Of a DNA stretch of 64,000 bases, positions 46,438-55,577 are shown piece after piece. The stretch's first letter is position 1; every line of letters begins with the position of its first letter. Origin of the DNA: Bacteroides finegoldii DSM 17565 (GTDB lineage: Bacteria; Bacteroidota; Bacteroidia; Bacteroidales; Bacteroidaceae). Below the pieces are notes generated by a model. The model ran no database searches. It was not told the origin of the DNA and saw only the letters and a list, made by a program, of their open reading frames with translations. The translations under genes and the position numbers were made by a program. The stretch covers positions 956 to 64,955 of the forward strand of contig NZ_GG688335.1 in the NCBI RefSeq assembly GCF_000156195.1. The letters are read 5' to 3'.

Positions 46438-46457
46438 AATTCAATCTGTATTAATCG

Positions 46458-48161
46458 TTATTTCTTTTGAAAATGAATCTCCTTTTTATAGGTATTGATA
46501 GTAACCTTAAAGGTTCCGGCATTATTCATATACCATTTATTGTCGCCCTTATCAGAAGAGAGATAACATGAGCCTGTAAACTCATCATACACTCCTTTAT
46601 TATCTTCTTCCGCAACAAAGAATAAACCATCGTAATCACCGAATTGGAGAGGAAACTTTATCTGTCCGGTTCCCAATTCTCCTTCATATACAAATTCATT
46701 CTTGTTAGAGTTGCTTTGCGTAAGTTCTTTCACATTCTTCCAGGCAAAATCTCCGGATACTGCTTCTCCCATTGCCCAAACCTTCTCGTAAACTACAATT
46801 TGTTCCACTGTCAAGTCCTGGCTACCGACATTGAATGTCACAACATATTTACTTTTATACGTCTGCTTCTCTTCTGTCACCACTTCAGTCCCTTCTTTGT
46901 CTTTTGAAATTCGGAAAGTACCGTCCTGCAATTCTCCATTATAAGTGAAAAGCTCTGGGTTCGAATCATCTTTTGTCATGGCTATCGGCGTCTCTCCTGC
47001 CGCAGTTCCAATCATCCAAAATTCACTGTTATCCGGTTCTTCACCATCCAAATTGGTGATTTCAATATCCAATGTATTCAGATTTACTTTCACCCGATAG
47101 CTGGCACCACGCTTGATATTGAATTTATTATCCGGCCCGTCATTCTCATCCTGACGATAAATCAGTTTATTCTCATCACTTCCGTCCCTGCCAAACGAAG
47201 GATAGAAATCGCTCTGCTGAGTCACAAATTTAAGTTCACCCGTTCTAAGCTCACCTTCCCAAACAAATCCGTTAGGTTCATCAGCTATCGGAGTCATCTT
47301 CGTTGCATCGTCCAATGACCAACCGCCCGTAGTAGCCGAACCAATCATCCAAAGATTAGGATAAACCATCTCTCCGCCCAAATCCGTAATCTCAATATCC
47401 AATGTGCTTAGATTCAGTTTTATCCGATAGTTACCCGGAGTGCTTATCATAAACTTCTCATCCGGTTCGTCATCACTTTCCCTATATACAAGTTTATTCT
47501 CATCTTCACCATCCTTATTAAAAGAAGGAACAAAAGAAGTTTTCTGTAAGACGAATTTCAGTTCTCCTGAAAGAAGCACGCCTTCCCAAACAAATCCGTT
47601 CGGTTCATCCTCAATTGATTCCATCGGAGTAGCATTATCCAGACTCCATCCTCCTACAGTTGCTCCACCAATCATCCACAGATTCAGATAACGTTCTATA
47701 TAAGGTGTCAGTTTGAATGTAACGACAGGAGAAACCTGAGTAAACTCTTCATGCCCCAATACAGCAGCAGTCACACGAGCTTCAAACTCCAATGTTTCAT
47801 CCAAAGAACTATTCCACACTTCTGCCAACAAGTCATTCATCTCTTTATGGTTAAATGCCAGAATACGGGAATCCGTTGCACCTATATCCTTTTTCAGTCC
47901 TCCTGCGAAATTGTTACCTTTCAAATCCATTTCAAGAACATAGCTGATACGGGAATCTGTTCCATAGTTACTACCAGCAGTCCAAGCAAAATGAAAAGCT
48001 TCCCTATCACTCATCAACTGGTCCAGTTCCACTACTTCGGACGATACAGACAATACCAAAGACTCACTTCCTTTATCTGTCTCCATCTCATCAGAAGTAC
48101 ACGAATTAAATACAAAGCCCGCCAATAAAGCCGTCAGAGCAATATATATCTTTGTTTTCAT
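46458..48161 (-). CDS. SusE/SusF-like surface binding lipoprotein with four modules, PUL B
   Basis: Lipobox at C21 (FNSC), then an N-terminal SusE-type Ig domain (about 25-150) and four related beta modules starting near residues 162, 269, 380 and 462. The first two are clearly duplicated: NLWMIGGATVGGWSLDNATP and NLWMIGSATTGGWSLDDATK share most residues. Tryptophan-rich modules of this kind bind alpha-glucan in SusE and SusF. Here the ligand is probably dextran. It lies 18 bp after susD and 20 bp before the GH66 gene. Confidence 0.9.
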   Translation of the reverse strand: MKTKIYIALTALLAGFVFNSCTSDEMETDKGSESLVLSVSSEVVELDQLMSDREAFHFAWTAGSNYGTDSRISYVLEMDLKGNNFAGGLKKDIGATDSRILAFNHKEMNDLLAEVWNSSLDETLEFEARVTAAVLGHEEFTQVSPVVTFKLTPYIERYLNLWMIGGATVGGWSLDNATPMESIEDEPNGFVWEGVLLSGELKFVLQKTSFVPSFNKDGEDENKLVYRESDDEPDEKFMISTPGNYRIKLNLSTLDIEITDLGGEMVYPNLWMIGSATTGGWSLDDATKMTPIADEPNGFVWEGELRTGELKFVTQQSDFYPSFGRDGSDENKLIYRQDENDGPDNKFNIKRGASYRVKVNLNTLDIEITNLDGEEPDNSEFWMIGTAAGETPIAMTKDDSNPELFTYNGELQDGTFRISKDKEGTEVVTEEKQTYKSKYVVTFNVGSQDLTVEQIVVYEKVWAMGEAVSGDFAWKNVKELTQSNSNKNEFVYEGELGTGQIKFPLQFGDYDGLFFVAEEDNKGVYDEFTGSCYLSSDKGDNKWYMNNAGTFKVTINTYKKEIHFQKK

Positions 48162-48179
48162 AATCTTTCTTTTTTACTA

Positions 48180-49664
48180 TTAATATCCCGGATTCTGTTT
48201 CAAATTGCCATTCGCCTCAATCTCTTTCAACGGTATAGGCATTAACAAATGTTTTTCCGCCGCATTGGTTTTTCCGATAGAGTGAAGGAATTTCAGAGCA
48301 TAGTTGTCTTTCAGGCGAACCAAATCAAACCAACGGTCTCCTTCAAACGCCAACTCTATACGACGTTCCTGAATAATTTTCTCCCTCATCTGATCCTGTG
48401 TCAATCCTTCGATATCCGCCCGGTTAGTCAGTCCTGCCCGTTTTCTAACCTCGTACAAAGGGGCTTCCGCATCAGTTGTCAAAGCTTGTTCATTCAACGC
48501 TTCCGCTTTCATCAGTAGCACATCCGCATAACGGAGTACCACAAAGTTGGCCGGACTGGTATTGTAATCCATAGAGATGGATTTCGGGACCAGAAACTTA
48601 CGCAAATTGTATCCCGTTGTAGAATAAGAAGACTGATATTGCTTTCCGTCAAAGTCAGGACATCCCAAATAAAGAATAGTCTTATCTTTACGATTATCCC
48701 CTTCTTCGTACTGGCTGACAAACTCGGCAGTCGGCTGGTTCCATCCGTAGCCGCCCGCCACCATATCCGAATTACGAGGGCCTGTAAACGCACTCAACCA
48801 AGAAGATTGGTTTTCATTACTCCAGAAATCATAATTGGTCTTACCATAATACTGTACCTCAAACAATGATTCAGGTCCATTTTTCTTATTCGGATTAAAG
48901 TTATCACTATAATCATCATTCAAACGATAACCCAATTTCTGTATTTCCTCACAAAGACGTACAATCTCCGCATACTCCTTTCTTTGGGTCAGATACACTT
49001 TGGCTAGCAACCCCATCGCTGCTCCTTTGGAAGCACGTCCCAAATCGGAAGCGGAATAAGAAGATTTATCCGGAAGCAAGTTGATCGCTTCTTTCAAATC
49101 ATCTTCTATCAACTTATAGATTTCTTCTTTCGAAGCACGGAAAGGTTTCAAATCATCTTCCGAAGTCTGCGGTTCTGTCAGTAAAGGTACTCCTCCAAAA
49201 AGACGAACCAGAATAAAATAATAATGGGCACGCAAGAATTTAGCTTCTCCCAAACAACGGTTTTTCAAACTTTGATCAATATTCATACCCGGAACGTTCT
49301 TGATAACGAAGTTGCAACGGAGAATACCCGGAGACGGACCGCGCCATACATCAAGCACACCGGCATTATCGGTGGTGGTTATGAAGTTAGCCATATCGGT
49401 AGTCTCTATGCCATCCGTACCTCCACCTGCACCGACAATACTGTTACCGGCTACGATATCCAGTGTCCACATACGCATATTATATAATTTGGGCCATTGA
49501 AGCGGTTGATAAGCACCATTTACGGCAGCTATCGCATCTTCCGCTGCCTGAAAACTCTTGGAAGTATCGATAGAGTCCCACGGTTCTTTATCAAGGAAAC
49601 CATTACAGCTGCTCAATGTCAAGCCCAACAGGAAGCAAGGAAGTATATATCTGAACTTTTTCAT
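48180..49664 (-). CDS. SusD-like surface glycan-binding lipoprotein, PUL B
   Basis: 494 residues of the SusD/RagB family: lipobox C20 (LSSC), NGFLDKEPWDSID near the start, AAVNGAYQPL, and the C-terminal patterns NFVVLRYADVLLMKAEALNE, IIQERRIELAFEGDRWFDLVR and LMPIPLKEIEANGNLKQNPGY. The frame reaches back to a TTG at 49673; the ATG at 49664 gives the normal signal peptide. It forms the lid of the SusC transporter encoded 37 bp upstream. Confidence 0.95.
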   Translation of the reverse strand: MKKFRYILPCFLLGLTLSSCNGFLDKEPWDSIDTSKSFQAAEDAIAAVNGAYQPLQWPKLYNMRMWTLDIVAGNSIVGAGGGTDGIETTDMANFITTTDNAGVLDVWRGPSPGILRCNFVIKNVPGMNIDQSLKNRCLGEAKFLRAHYYFILVRLFGGVPLLTEPQTSEDDLKPFRASKEEIYKLIEDDLKEAINLLPDKSSYSASDLGRASKGAAMGLLAKVYLTQRKEYAEIVRLCEEIQKLGYRLNDDYSDNFNPNKKNGPESLFEVQYYGKTNYDFWSNENQSSWLSAFTGPRNSDMVAGGYGWNQPTAEFVSQYEEGDNRKDKTILYLGCPDFDGKQYQSSYSTTGYNLRKFLVPKSISMDYNTSPANFVVLRYADVLLMKAEALNEQALTTDAEAPLYEVRKRAGLTNRADIEGLTQDQMREKIIQERRIELAFEGDRWFDLVRLKDNYALKFLHSIGKTNAAEKHLLMPIPLKEIEANGNLKQNPGY

Positions 49665-49700
49665 ATTTGTCAATCAATTAAAGGTTCTATATAAAAGTAG

Positions 49701-52700
49701 TTAGAAAGAAACAGATGCGCCGAACGTGATGTTACGGGCTATGGGATACACGTTATTGTCATTTCCCGATCCGGAAATTTCCGGATCAAGCCCCGTATAA
49801 CGGGTTAATGTCAGTAGATTCTGCCCCGAAACGAAGAAGCGCACAGAAGACATCGCCGCCTTCTTGCTCCATGCGGCCGGTAAGGTGTAGCCCAATGTCA
49901 CATTCTTCAGACGCAAGTATTTACCGTCTTCTATAAAACGATTTGAAACACGCCCGTTCTTATTCGGGTCACCGAATACAGCACGTGGCATACTGTTGCT
50001 TGTTCCTTCGCCACGCCAACGATCGAGAACGGTCGTCATCTGGTTCTGTGCTACGGACATGGCTTCCAAAGAGGCCCGGTTTGCGTTGTATATCTTGTTT
50101 CCCGCCGCCCCTTGCAGGAAGATTTCCAGATCGAAACCTTTCCAGGCAAATGAATTGTTCATTGAAAAAATCCATGTCGGAGTGGGACTGCCGAGATAAG
50201 TACGGTCTTTATCATTGATGATTCCGTCGTTATTCAAGTCCTTAAACTTAATATCACCGGCAGAAGTACGGTTGTAAGGGTCATTGCCTTGCGTCTGAAT
50301 GGCGTAGCGGTCTACTTCCTCCTGTGTCTGGAAAATACCGTTCGTCACATAACCGTAAAAAGAACTGACCGGATGACCGACTGCATGAATATTATTATCG
50401 AAATACATCGGGACATCCCCATTCAAGCGGATAATTTCATTCTTGTTGTAAGAAGCATTGAGAGACGTATTCCATGAAAATTCACCCACCAGATTACGGG
50501 AACTGACAGAAACCTCAAATCCCTTATTCCGCATCTTACCCGCATTGATCTTAGGAACATTGATATCCGAATACCCGGTAGAGATAGGCACTACCATATC
50601 TACCAGCATATCGTTCGTATTCTTGATATAAGCATCCAGACTAAGATTGATCCGACCGTCAATCATTGTCAGGTCGGCACCGACATTATATTGCTCCACC
50701 TCTTCCCAGCGAACATTCGGGTTTGGCATTACCGACGGGGCAATGGCATTCACTTGCGTACCATTGAAGTTATACTGAATAGTCTGGATGGTGGAAGCAT
50801 ACGCATAATTACCCACACTCGCCTGATTACCGGTCAATCCATATCCCGCACGGAGTTTCACATCACTCAACCAGAAACTCTTTTTAAAGAAAGGTTCCTC
50901 AGAAAGCCTCCAGGCAAGAGATACGGACGGGAAATTAGACCACCGGTTCTTTTTGCTGAAACGGGAAGAACCGTCACGCCGGATCGTAGCTGTCAACAGG
51001 TATTTATTATCGTATGTATAATTGATACGCCCTAAATAAGAGAGCAATGCCCAGTCACTTCCATTTCCGTTCACAGTCGGTTCGAGCGTACCATTATCCA
51101 ATTGCTGCGCAGTAGGACTGATGAATCCCATAATGGAACCGCCCAAATACTCATACGTGTTACTCTGTGCAGAAGAACCTACCATCACAGTCAGTTGATG
51201 TTTCTCTGCAAACGTCTTATTAAAAGTCAGAGTATTGTCCCACAATAAAGTAAGGCTTTTGTTATACTTCCGGGAAGCATACGATTCCGGTTGGGAAATC
51301 GGCTGCCAGTCATACTTGGGCGACCAGCCTTTATCATCCCAAAAGAGTGCCTGTACTCCAACAATAGTTTTGAAAGTCAGCCATTCCCACGGTTTTACTT
51401 CGGCGTAGATATTACCCAATATATTGAAACCTTTAGTAGCAGTAGAGTTGGTCATCATCTTGCCGATAGGATTAGCAATATCTCCTACATACATCGGAAG
51501 CCCTACAGGACCTGCCCAAGAACCATCATCATTCTTGATAGCCTGTGTAGGCAGTGCCAACATGGTATTTTTAATACTATACTCGCCCTTCTTTTTAATA
51601 TCATGATTCAGCGAAAGTTTGTTTCCCATCTTTAACCAATTATTCATCTGCGTATCCATATTGAATTGCACCGTATAGCGCTCATATTGAGTGGTACGTA
51701 CGATACCTTCCTGGTTGAAATAAGCCGCAGATACATAATAAGTCGTTTTATCATTCCCACCGGAATAGTTCAGTGAATAGTTCTGGATAGCGGCAGTCTG
51801 AAACAATTCATCTGTCCAGTTTGTTCCTCTGCCCAATGAAGTAGGATCTTCAAACAGAGGGTTCTGCGGTTGACCGTTAGCTGTCATCATTTCATTATGG
51901 AGGGAAGCAAATTGAGTAGCATCCAGCAAATCAAGTGTACGGATAGCCTTTTCGATACCGTAAGAAGCCTTAAAGTTAAAGTGAGCGGCGTCCGATTTCC
52001 CTTTCTTCGTGGTAATAATAATGACCCCGTAAGCTCCTCGCGAACCGTAAATAGCAGTAGCGGAAGCGTCTTTCAACACGTCTACCGTCTCCACATCATC
52101 CATATTAATCATATTCAAAGGAACATCCGTCGGCACCCCGTCGATGACAAGCAACGGATCACTATTGTTGATGGAACCGATACCACGTATCTTCATTGAC
52201 ACATTATCGCCCGGCGCACCACTGGAAATTACCTGAAGCCCGGTTGCACGTCCTTGTAAAGCTGCTCCCAAACTAGGAGAGGGTTGTTTCATCAGATCTT
52301 TGGAAGAAACGGAAGAGATAGCCCCAGTCAAGTCACTCTTCTTCATCGTACCATAACCGATGACAACGACTTCATCGAGCACCTCGGTATCTTCTTTCAA
52401 AGTAATAGTCAGGGACGTTTTGCCATTCACCGGAACTGTCTGAGTGGCATATCCGATAAAAGAAACGGTTAGCATACTTTTAGGGGACACTTTCAGGGAG
52501 AAGTTACCGTCTATATCGGTAATCGTACCGTTCGTCGTACTTTCTTCTACTACACTGGCACCGATCACCGGCTCACCCGCAGCATCCACTACATGTCCTT
52601 TTATGGAAATCTGTTGTGCGAATGCACTAAGAGATAGGAACAAGCCCCACATTATTAATAAGAGGCGGCGTTCAAAGCCTTTCGACTTCATACTCTGTTT

Positions 52701-52709
52701 CATGTACAT
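49701..52709 (-). CDS. SusC-like TonB-dependent transporter, PUL B
   Basis: About 1,002 residues. Signal peptide ending SLSAFA, regulatory domain (IKGHVVDAAGEPVIGASVVE, NGTITDIDGNFSL), TonB box area VLDEVVVIGYGTMKKSDLTGA, plug (PLLVIDGVPTD, VLKDASATAIYGSRGAYGVI) and barrel ending ARNITFGASVSF. The frame runs back to 52781, but the promoter element TACTTTTG covers 52779-52786, so the start must be downstream; ATGs at 52709, 52703 and 52691 are possible. It imports dextran fragments with the SusD partner. Confidence 0.95.
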   Translation of the reverse strand: MYMKQSMKSKGFERRLLLIMWGLFLSLSAFAQQISIKGHVVDAAGEPVIGASVVEESTTNGTITDIDGNFSLKVSPKSMLTVSFIGYATQTVPVNGKTSLTITLKEDTEVLDEVVVIGYGTMKKSDLTGAISSVSSKDLMKQPSPSLGAALQGRATGLQVISSGAPGDNVSMKIRGIGSINNSDPLLVIDGVPTDVPLNMINMDDVETVDVLKDASATAIYGSRGAYGVIIITTKKGKSDAAHFNFKASYGIEKAIRTLDLLDATQFASLHNEMMTANGQPQNPLFEDPTSLGRGTNWTDELFQTAAIQNYSLNYSGGNDKTTYYVSAAYFNQEGIVRTTQYERYTVQFNMDTQMNNWLKMGNKLSLNHDIKKKGEYSIKNTMLALPTQAIKNDDGSWAGPVGLPMYVGDIANPIGKMMTNSTATKGFNILGNIYAEVKPWEWLTFKTIVGVQALFWDDKGWSPKYDWQPISQPESYASRKYNKSLTLLWDNTLTFNKTFAEKHQLTVMVGSSAQSNTYEYLGGSIMGFISPTAQQLDNGTLEPTVNGNGSDWALLSYLGRINYTYDNKYLLTATIRRDGSSRFSKKNRWSNFPSVSLAWRLSEEPFFKKSFWLSDVKLRAGYGLTGNQASVGNYAYASTIQTIQYNFNGTQVNAIAPSVMPNPNVRWEEVEQYNVGADLTMIDGRINLSLDAYIKNTNDMLVDMVVPISTGYSDINVPKINAGKMRNKGFEVSVSSRNLVGEFSWNTSLNASYNKNEIIRLNGDVPMYFDNNIHAVGHPVSSFYGYVTNGIFQTQEEVDRYAIQTQGNDPYNRTSAGDIKFKDLNNDGIINDKDRTYLGSPTPTWIFSMNNSFAWKGFDLEIFLQGAAGNKIYNANRASLEAMSVAQNQMTTVLDRWRGEGTSNSMPRAVFGDPNKNGRVSNRFIEDGKYLRLKNVTLGYTLPAAWSKKAAMSSVRFFVSGQNLLTLTRYTGLDPEISGSGNDNNVYPIARNITFGASVSF

Positions 52710-52778
52710 TAATTTAAAGTTAATATTAGGGTTACTTTTGTTTTTATTCTCTGTGTCATTGCTGAAATGACTACGAAA

Positions 52779-52786
52779 CAAAAGTA
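52779..52786 (-). promoter_or_regulatory. -7 element of the PUL B operon
   Basis: TACTTTTG on the minus strand, an exact TAnnTTTG match about 70 bp upstream of the susC start. No -33 TTTG at 19-21 bp is visible, in line with a promoter that needs the SusR-like activator. Confidence 0.6.
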
Positions 52787-52915
52787 TCTACATTTTATAC
52801 TGTTCCTTAAAGCAGATAGCAAAAATATAGTGATTTGCATAGTAAACAACTATATAAATCACTAATAATTAGATTATTAAAAAATAGTATACTAACTAAA
52901 AAAGTAGTGGTTTTC

Positions 52916-54565
52916 TTACTCTTCCACCTTCCCTATTTTCATTACTTTAGCCTCAAATTCATCTCTTTCTCCCAAAGCTTTGTTACGGACACGGGTCCGG
53001 TAATTATAAATGGTAGTCACGGAATAACGGAGGAATTGCGCTATCTTGGTACTGTCCGTAATCCCCAGCCGGATAAGGGCAAAGATACGGAGTTCGGTGT
53101 TCAACAGTTCTCCCGGTTTGGGTTGCATGGGTTCGGTAAGCAGCGCATTAAATTCTTCCACAAAATTGGGGAAAAGTTGCAAGAAAGTCATGTCGAAGTT
53201 TGCATAAAACTCTTTCAGTTCTTCGTCAAGGAATTGGGAAGATTTAATGGCTTTATATAGTTCTTCCACTCTTCCGGCAGCAGCAATTTTATTCAGGGAA
53301 CGACGGTATAAATCCATCTTGTCGAGATAAGTGGAGCATTGGTCCATATATCGGCCGATATATTCCTCCTTGATATAGTTGGCTTCCGAAAGCGTATGGT
53401 TCATCTCTTTCAGTTGCGAATTGGAGTCGTGAAGTTCTTCGTTCAGTTCTTGCAACAACGTATTGGTATCGACCACTTCGCGACGTGCGGCAGCAACCTT
53501 TTTCATCTGCTTGTAAACGAAGAAAATGGCAACCAACAAAAATACGGAAAGCAAACTGATACAAATCAATGATACTTTCATCTCCTGTTGCTGCCGTTTG
53601 GTTTTCAATTGGTAAGCCTGGTCAATGATAGGAAAGACTTGCGAGATTTCTAACGTACGAAGGCGGGCATTACAAAGAGTGGCATCCTCTAAGGAGCATT
53701 TCAGGTAATTGTAAGCACGGTCAATATCCCCTTCATCGTAGACAAGGGAAGCGAGTTTGCGCAAAGATACATATTCCTTTACTGCCGATTTCAGGTCGGC
53801 AATAGCCGAAAGGGCCAGGTAATGTTTTTGCCCCTGCTTGTCGCCTTTCAACCGGTAACCCTCGGAGAGAGTATAAGTAAGCATTGCTTTTGAATGGTCA
53901 TCCAAAGAAGGCTTGTTGTAATATTCCATCAGCATACGGATGGCTTCATCGTATTGAGCATGTACGATGCACTTATCCGCCATCACCAATACGTGCCCCA
54001 GAGAGTCGGAAGCATTCACCTGCAAAAGAGAATCCCGATATAAATCCGTCATTCGATAATACTCTTTCTTGGCTTTCTCCGTAACGGCATAATCTCCCAT
54101 CAATCCGTAAATAGTGCGATACAAGTGATAATAGTAACCATAGAGATAATCGGGCAGCGTTTTCTTATCAATCTGCCCCAATAGTTCCAACGCTTCTTTA
54201 TACATTCCGGTAGTTCCCATCACTTCCGCCATATTCATGGCAGCATCATCCAGATAATCCAGTTTATCCATGCGATGCGCCAGTTCCTCTTTCCGTTGAG
54301 CATAGACAAAAGACGAATCCAGATTATAAGCCCGGTATTCATCGAAAAGACGTCCGCAAAAACCATATCGTTGTTCATCGGAAGTAGCCTCCGCCAACAA
54401 TTTCTTCAGGTCAGCGATACGCGCCTCCTTTTCCACTCCATAAGTCCGACGGTTTTTAATGAGACCGTCAATCTCACGGAGTAACGCATCCGTACTCTTG
54501 TTATCTTTTGCACAAAGCAGGCCGGGGAAGGCGATTGCCAGAAGAATCAAAATTACTTTTTTCAT
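52916..54565 (-). CDS. SusR-like membrane transcription regulator, PUL B
   Basis: 549 residues. Signal-type N-terminus, a periplasmic region of TPR-like helices (for example YKEALELLGQIDKKTLPDYL, GYRLKGDKQGQKHYL), one membrane segment at about 330-352, a cytoplasmic coiled coil (VVDTNTLLQELNEELHDSNS) and a C-terminal LuxR-like helix-turn-helix region (LNTELRIFALIRLGITDSTK, IAQFLRYSVTTIYNYRTRV). This is the layout of SusR, the maltose-sensing activator of the starch sus genes. Here it should sense an isomalto-oligosaccharide and activate the adjacent operon. From memory, the set SusR-like / SusC / SusD / binding protein / GH66 / GH31 matches the B. thetaiotaomicron dextran locus near BT_3087. 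Confidence 0.92.
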   Translation of the reverse strand: MKKVILILLAIAFPGLLCAKDNKSTDALLREIDGLIKNRRTYGVEKEARIADLKKLLAEATSDEQRYGFCGRLFDEYRAYNLDSSFVYAQRKEELAHRMDKLDYLDDAAMNMAEVMGTTGMYKEALELLGQIDKKTLPDYLYGYYYHLYRTIYGLMGDYAVTEKAKKEYYRMTDLYRDSLLQVNASDSLGHVLVMADKCIVHAQYDEAIRMLMEYYNKPSLDDHSKAMLTYTLSEGYRLKGDKQGQKHYLALSAIADLKSAVKEYVSLRKLASLVYDEGDIDRAYNYLKCSLEDATLCNARLRTLEISQVFPIIDQAYQLKTKRQQQEMKVSLICISLLSVFLLVAIFFVYKQMKKVAAARREVVDTNTLLQELNEELHDSNSQLKEMNHTLSEANYIKEEYIGRYMDQCSTYLDKMDLYRRSLNKIAAAGRVEELYKAIKSSQFLDEELKEFYANFDMTFLQLFPNFVEEFNALLTEPMQPKPGELLNTELRIFALIRLGITDSTKIAQFLRYSVTTIYNYRTRVRNKALGERDEFEAKVMKIGKVEE

Positions 54566-54588
54566 AGTGCCGTATGTATTATAGTTGC

Positions 54589-54596
54589 AAAGATAA
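54589..54596 (-). promoter_or_regulatory. -7 element of the SusR-like gene
   Basis: TATCTTTG on the minus strand, an exact TAnnTTTG match 24 bp upstream of the start codon, giving a very short leader. Confidence 0.55.
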
Positions 54597-54873
54597 AAGT
54601 CTTTCAGAAACTTCCGGCTTTCAGGAGAAAATTATTGCAAGCGGGAAGAACAATCTTTATTAAAAAGAGAGAACAAAACAGATTTATTATAAACATTATT
54701 CGGCTAATGACATAAAAAAGTACGAAGGTTTATATTCATCACTCTGGTGCATCAACACTCCAACTTTCTTTCCCTTTCTTTGTTCTTTCTGCGGGAATAT
54801 GCTACTTTTAATCTCATGAATATGAGAACTAAAGAAAGGAACAAATTATGGAAGAAGTCATATAGAAATTTAT

Positions 54874-55137
54874 GACAAGCACCCATTAAACAACCGTTGT
54901 ACAACTGTTATACTTCCATTATCCCATAACCATTTGTACATTAACGTGCCGATATTGTTAACTTCCTACGGCCGTGGTGACTTCTTCCCACAGTCGTGAC
55001 GAGTTCCTACCACAGCCGTGGGAAGATCTTGTCACGGCCGTGACGCACTAAAGATACCGGTACTTTAGTGGAATTATACCGGCATCCTAACGTAACTATA
55101 CCAGTATCCCAACATAAGTATACCAGCTACTCTCCCC
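54874..55137. repeat. 22-bp periodic repeat array B (12 degenerate units)
   Basis: Unit starts every 22 bp from 54874 to 55116. Units at 54962, 54984, 55006 and 55028 share the core ACGGCCGTG (variants CAGTCGTG, CAGCCGTG); the CCGTG or TCGTG step falls at 54972, 54994, 55016 and 55038, exactly 22 apart. Units at 55050, 55072, 55094 and 55116 share TATACCGG/TATACCAG; those steps fall at 55053, 55075, 55097 and 55119. The unit at 55050 is almost a palindrome (ACTAAAG...TACCGGTA...CTTTAGT). Units before 54962 are weaker but match array A in register. No spacer-repeat pattern, so not CRISPR. Confidence 0.65.
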
Positions 55138-55451
55138 ATAAAGTCCCACTTGATTAATCTTAAAACAAGGCATTTGACAAGAAATCAAGGCTGACAATAA
55201 AAATGCATATCTTTTACTTTCAACCTATTATCAGCATCTATTGTCATGCAGTATAAAATTGGTATTCAACCACTTAAATATCATCCTGACAGATTGACAA
55301 TAAAAAGAGCACAAATCGTTAAGTATTAGTTAAACAAAATAAGACGATTGTTCATTTCTACATCTTTGTAGACCAATTCAGTTTTATTCTTTTAATCCTT
55401 ATACCATTTCGAGTTCCTTGTTGCATACCCCTAAGAGAAAAACTGTACAAA

Positions 55452-55511
55452 TTGATTTAAATCAAAATCATCCGGTCTGAACTCACCTTGAAAGATTTTG
55501 TTTTACCTTTG
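55452..55511 (+). promoter_or_regulatory. Exporter promoter with FNR/CRP-type palindrome
   Basis: -7 element TACCTTTG at 55504-55511. The perfect 14-bp palindrome TTGATTTAAATCAA (55452-55465) fits the FNR half-site pattern TTGAT-N4-ATCAA and is centred about 60 bp before the expected transcript start, an activator-like place. Confidence 0.5.
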
Positions 55512-55577
55512 CAGCCGAAATAAAAAAGCGGCAAAAAATAAAGGTAAAAAAGTAACAGGTATTAGGTAGGGTTTCGT

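Larger units (their letters stand above)
54566..55577. other. One-kilobase intergenic region between divergent genes
   Basis: Contains the SusR-gene promoter, the 22-bp repeat array (54874-55137), a small hairpin TCTACA/TGTAGA near 55355, an FNR-box-like palindrome (55452-55465) and the exporter promoter (55504-55511). No protein-coding frame that I would support. Confidence 0.6.

Noticed and set aside
54874..55137. CRISPR array
   Set aside because: The 22-bp units are contiguous and degenerate, with no spacers of unique sequence and no cas genes nearby.
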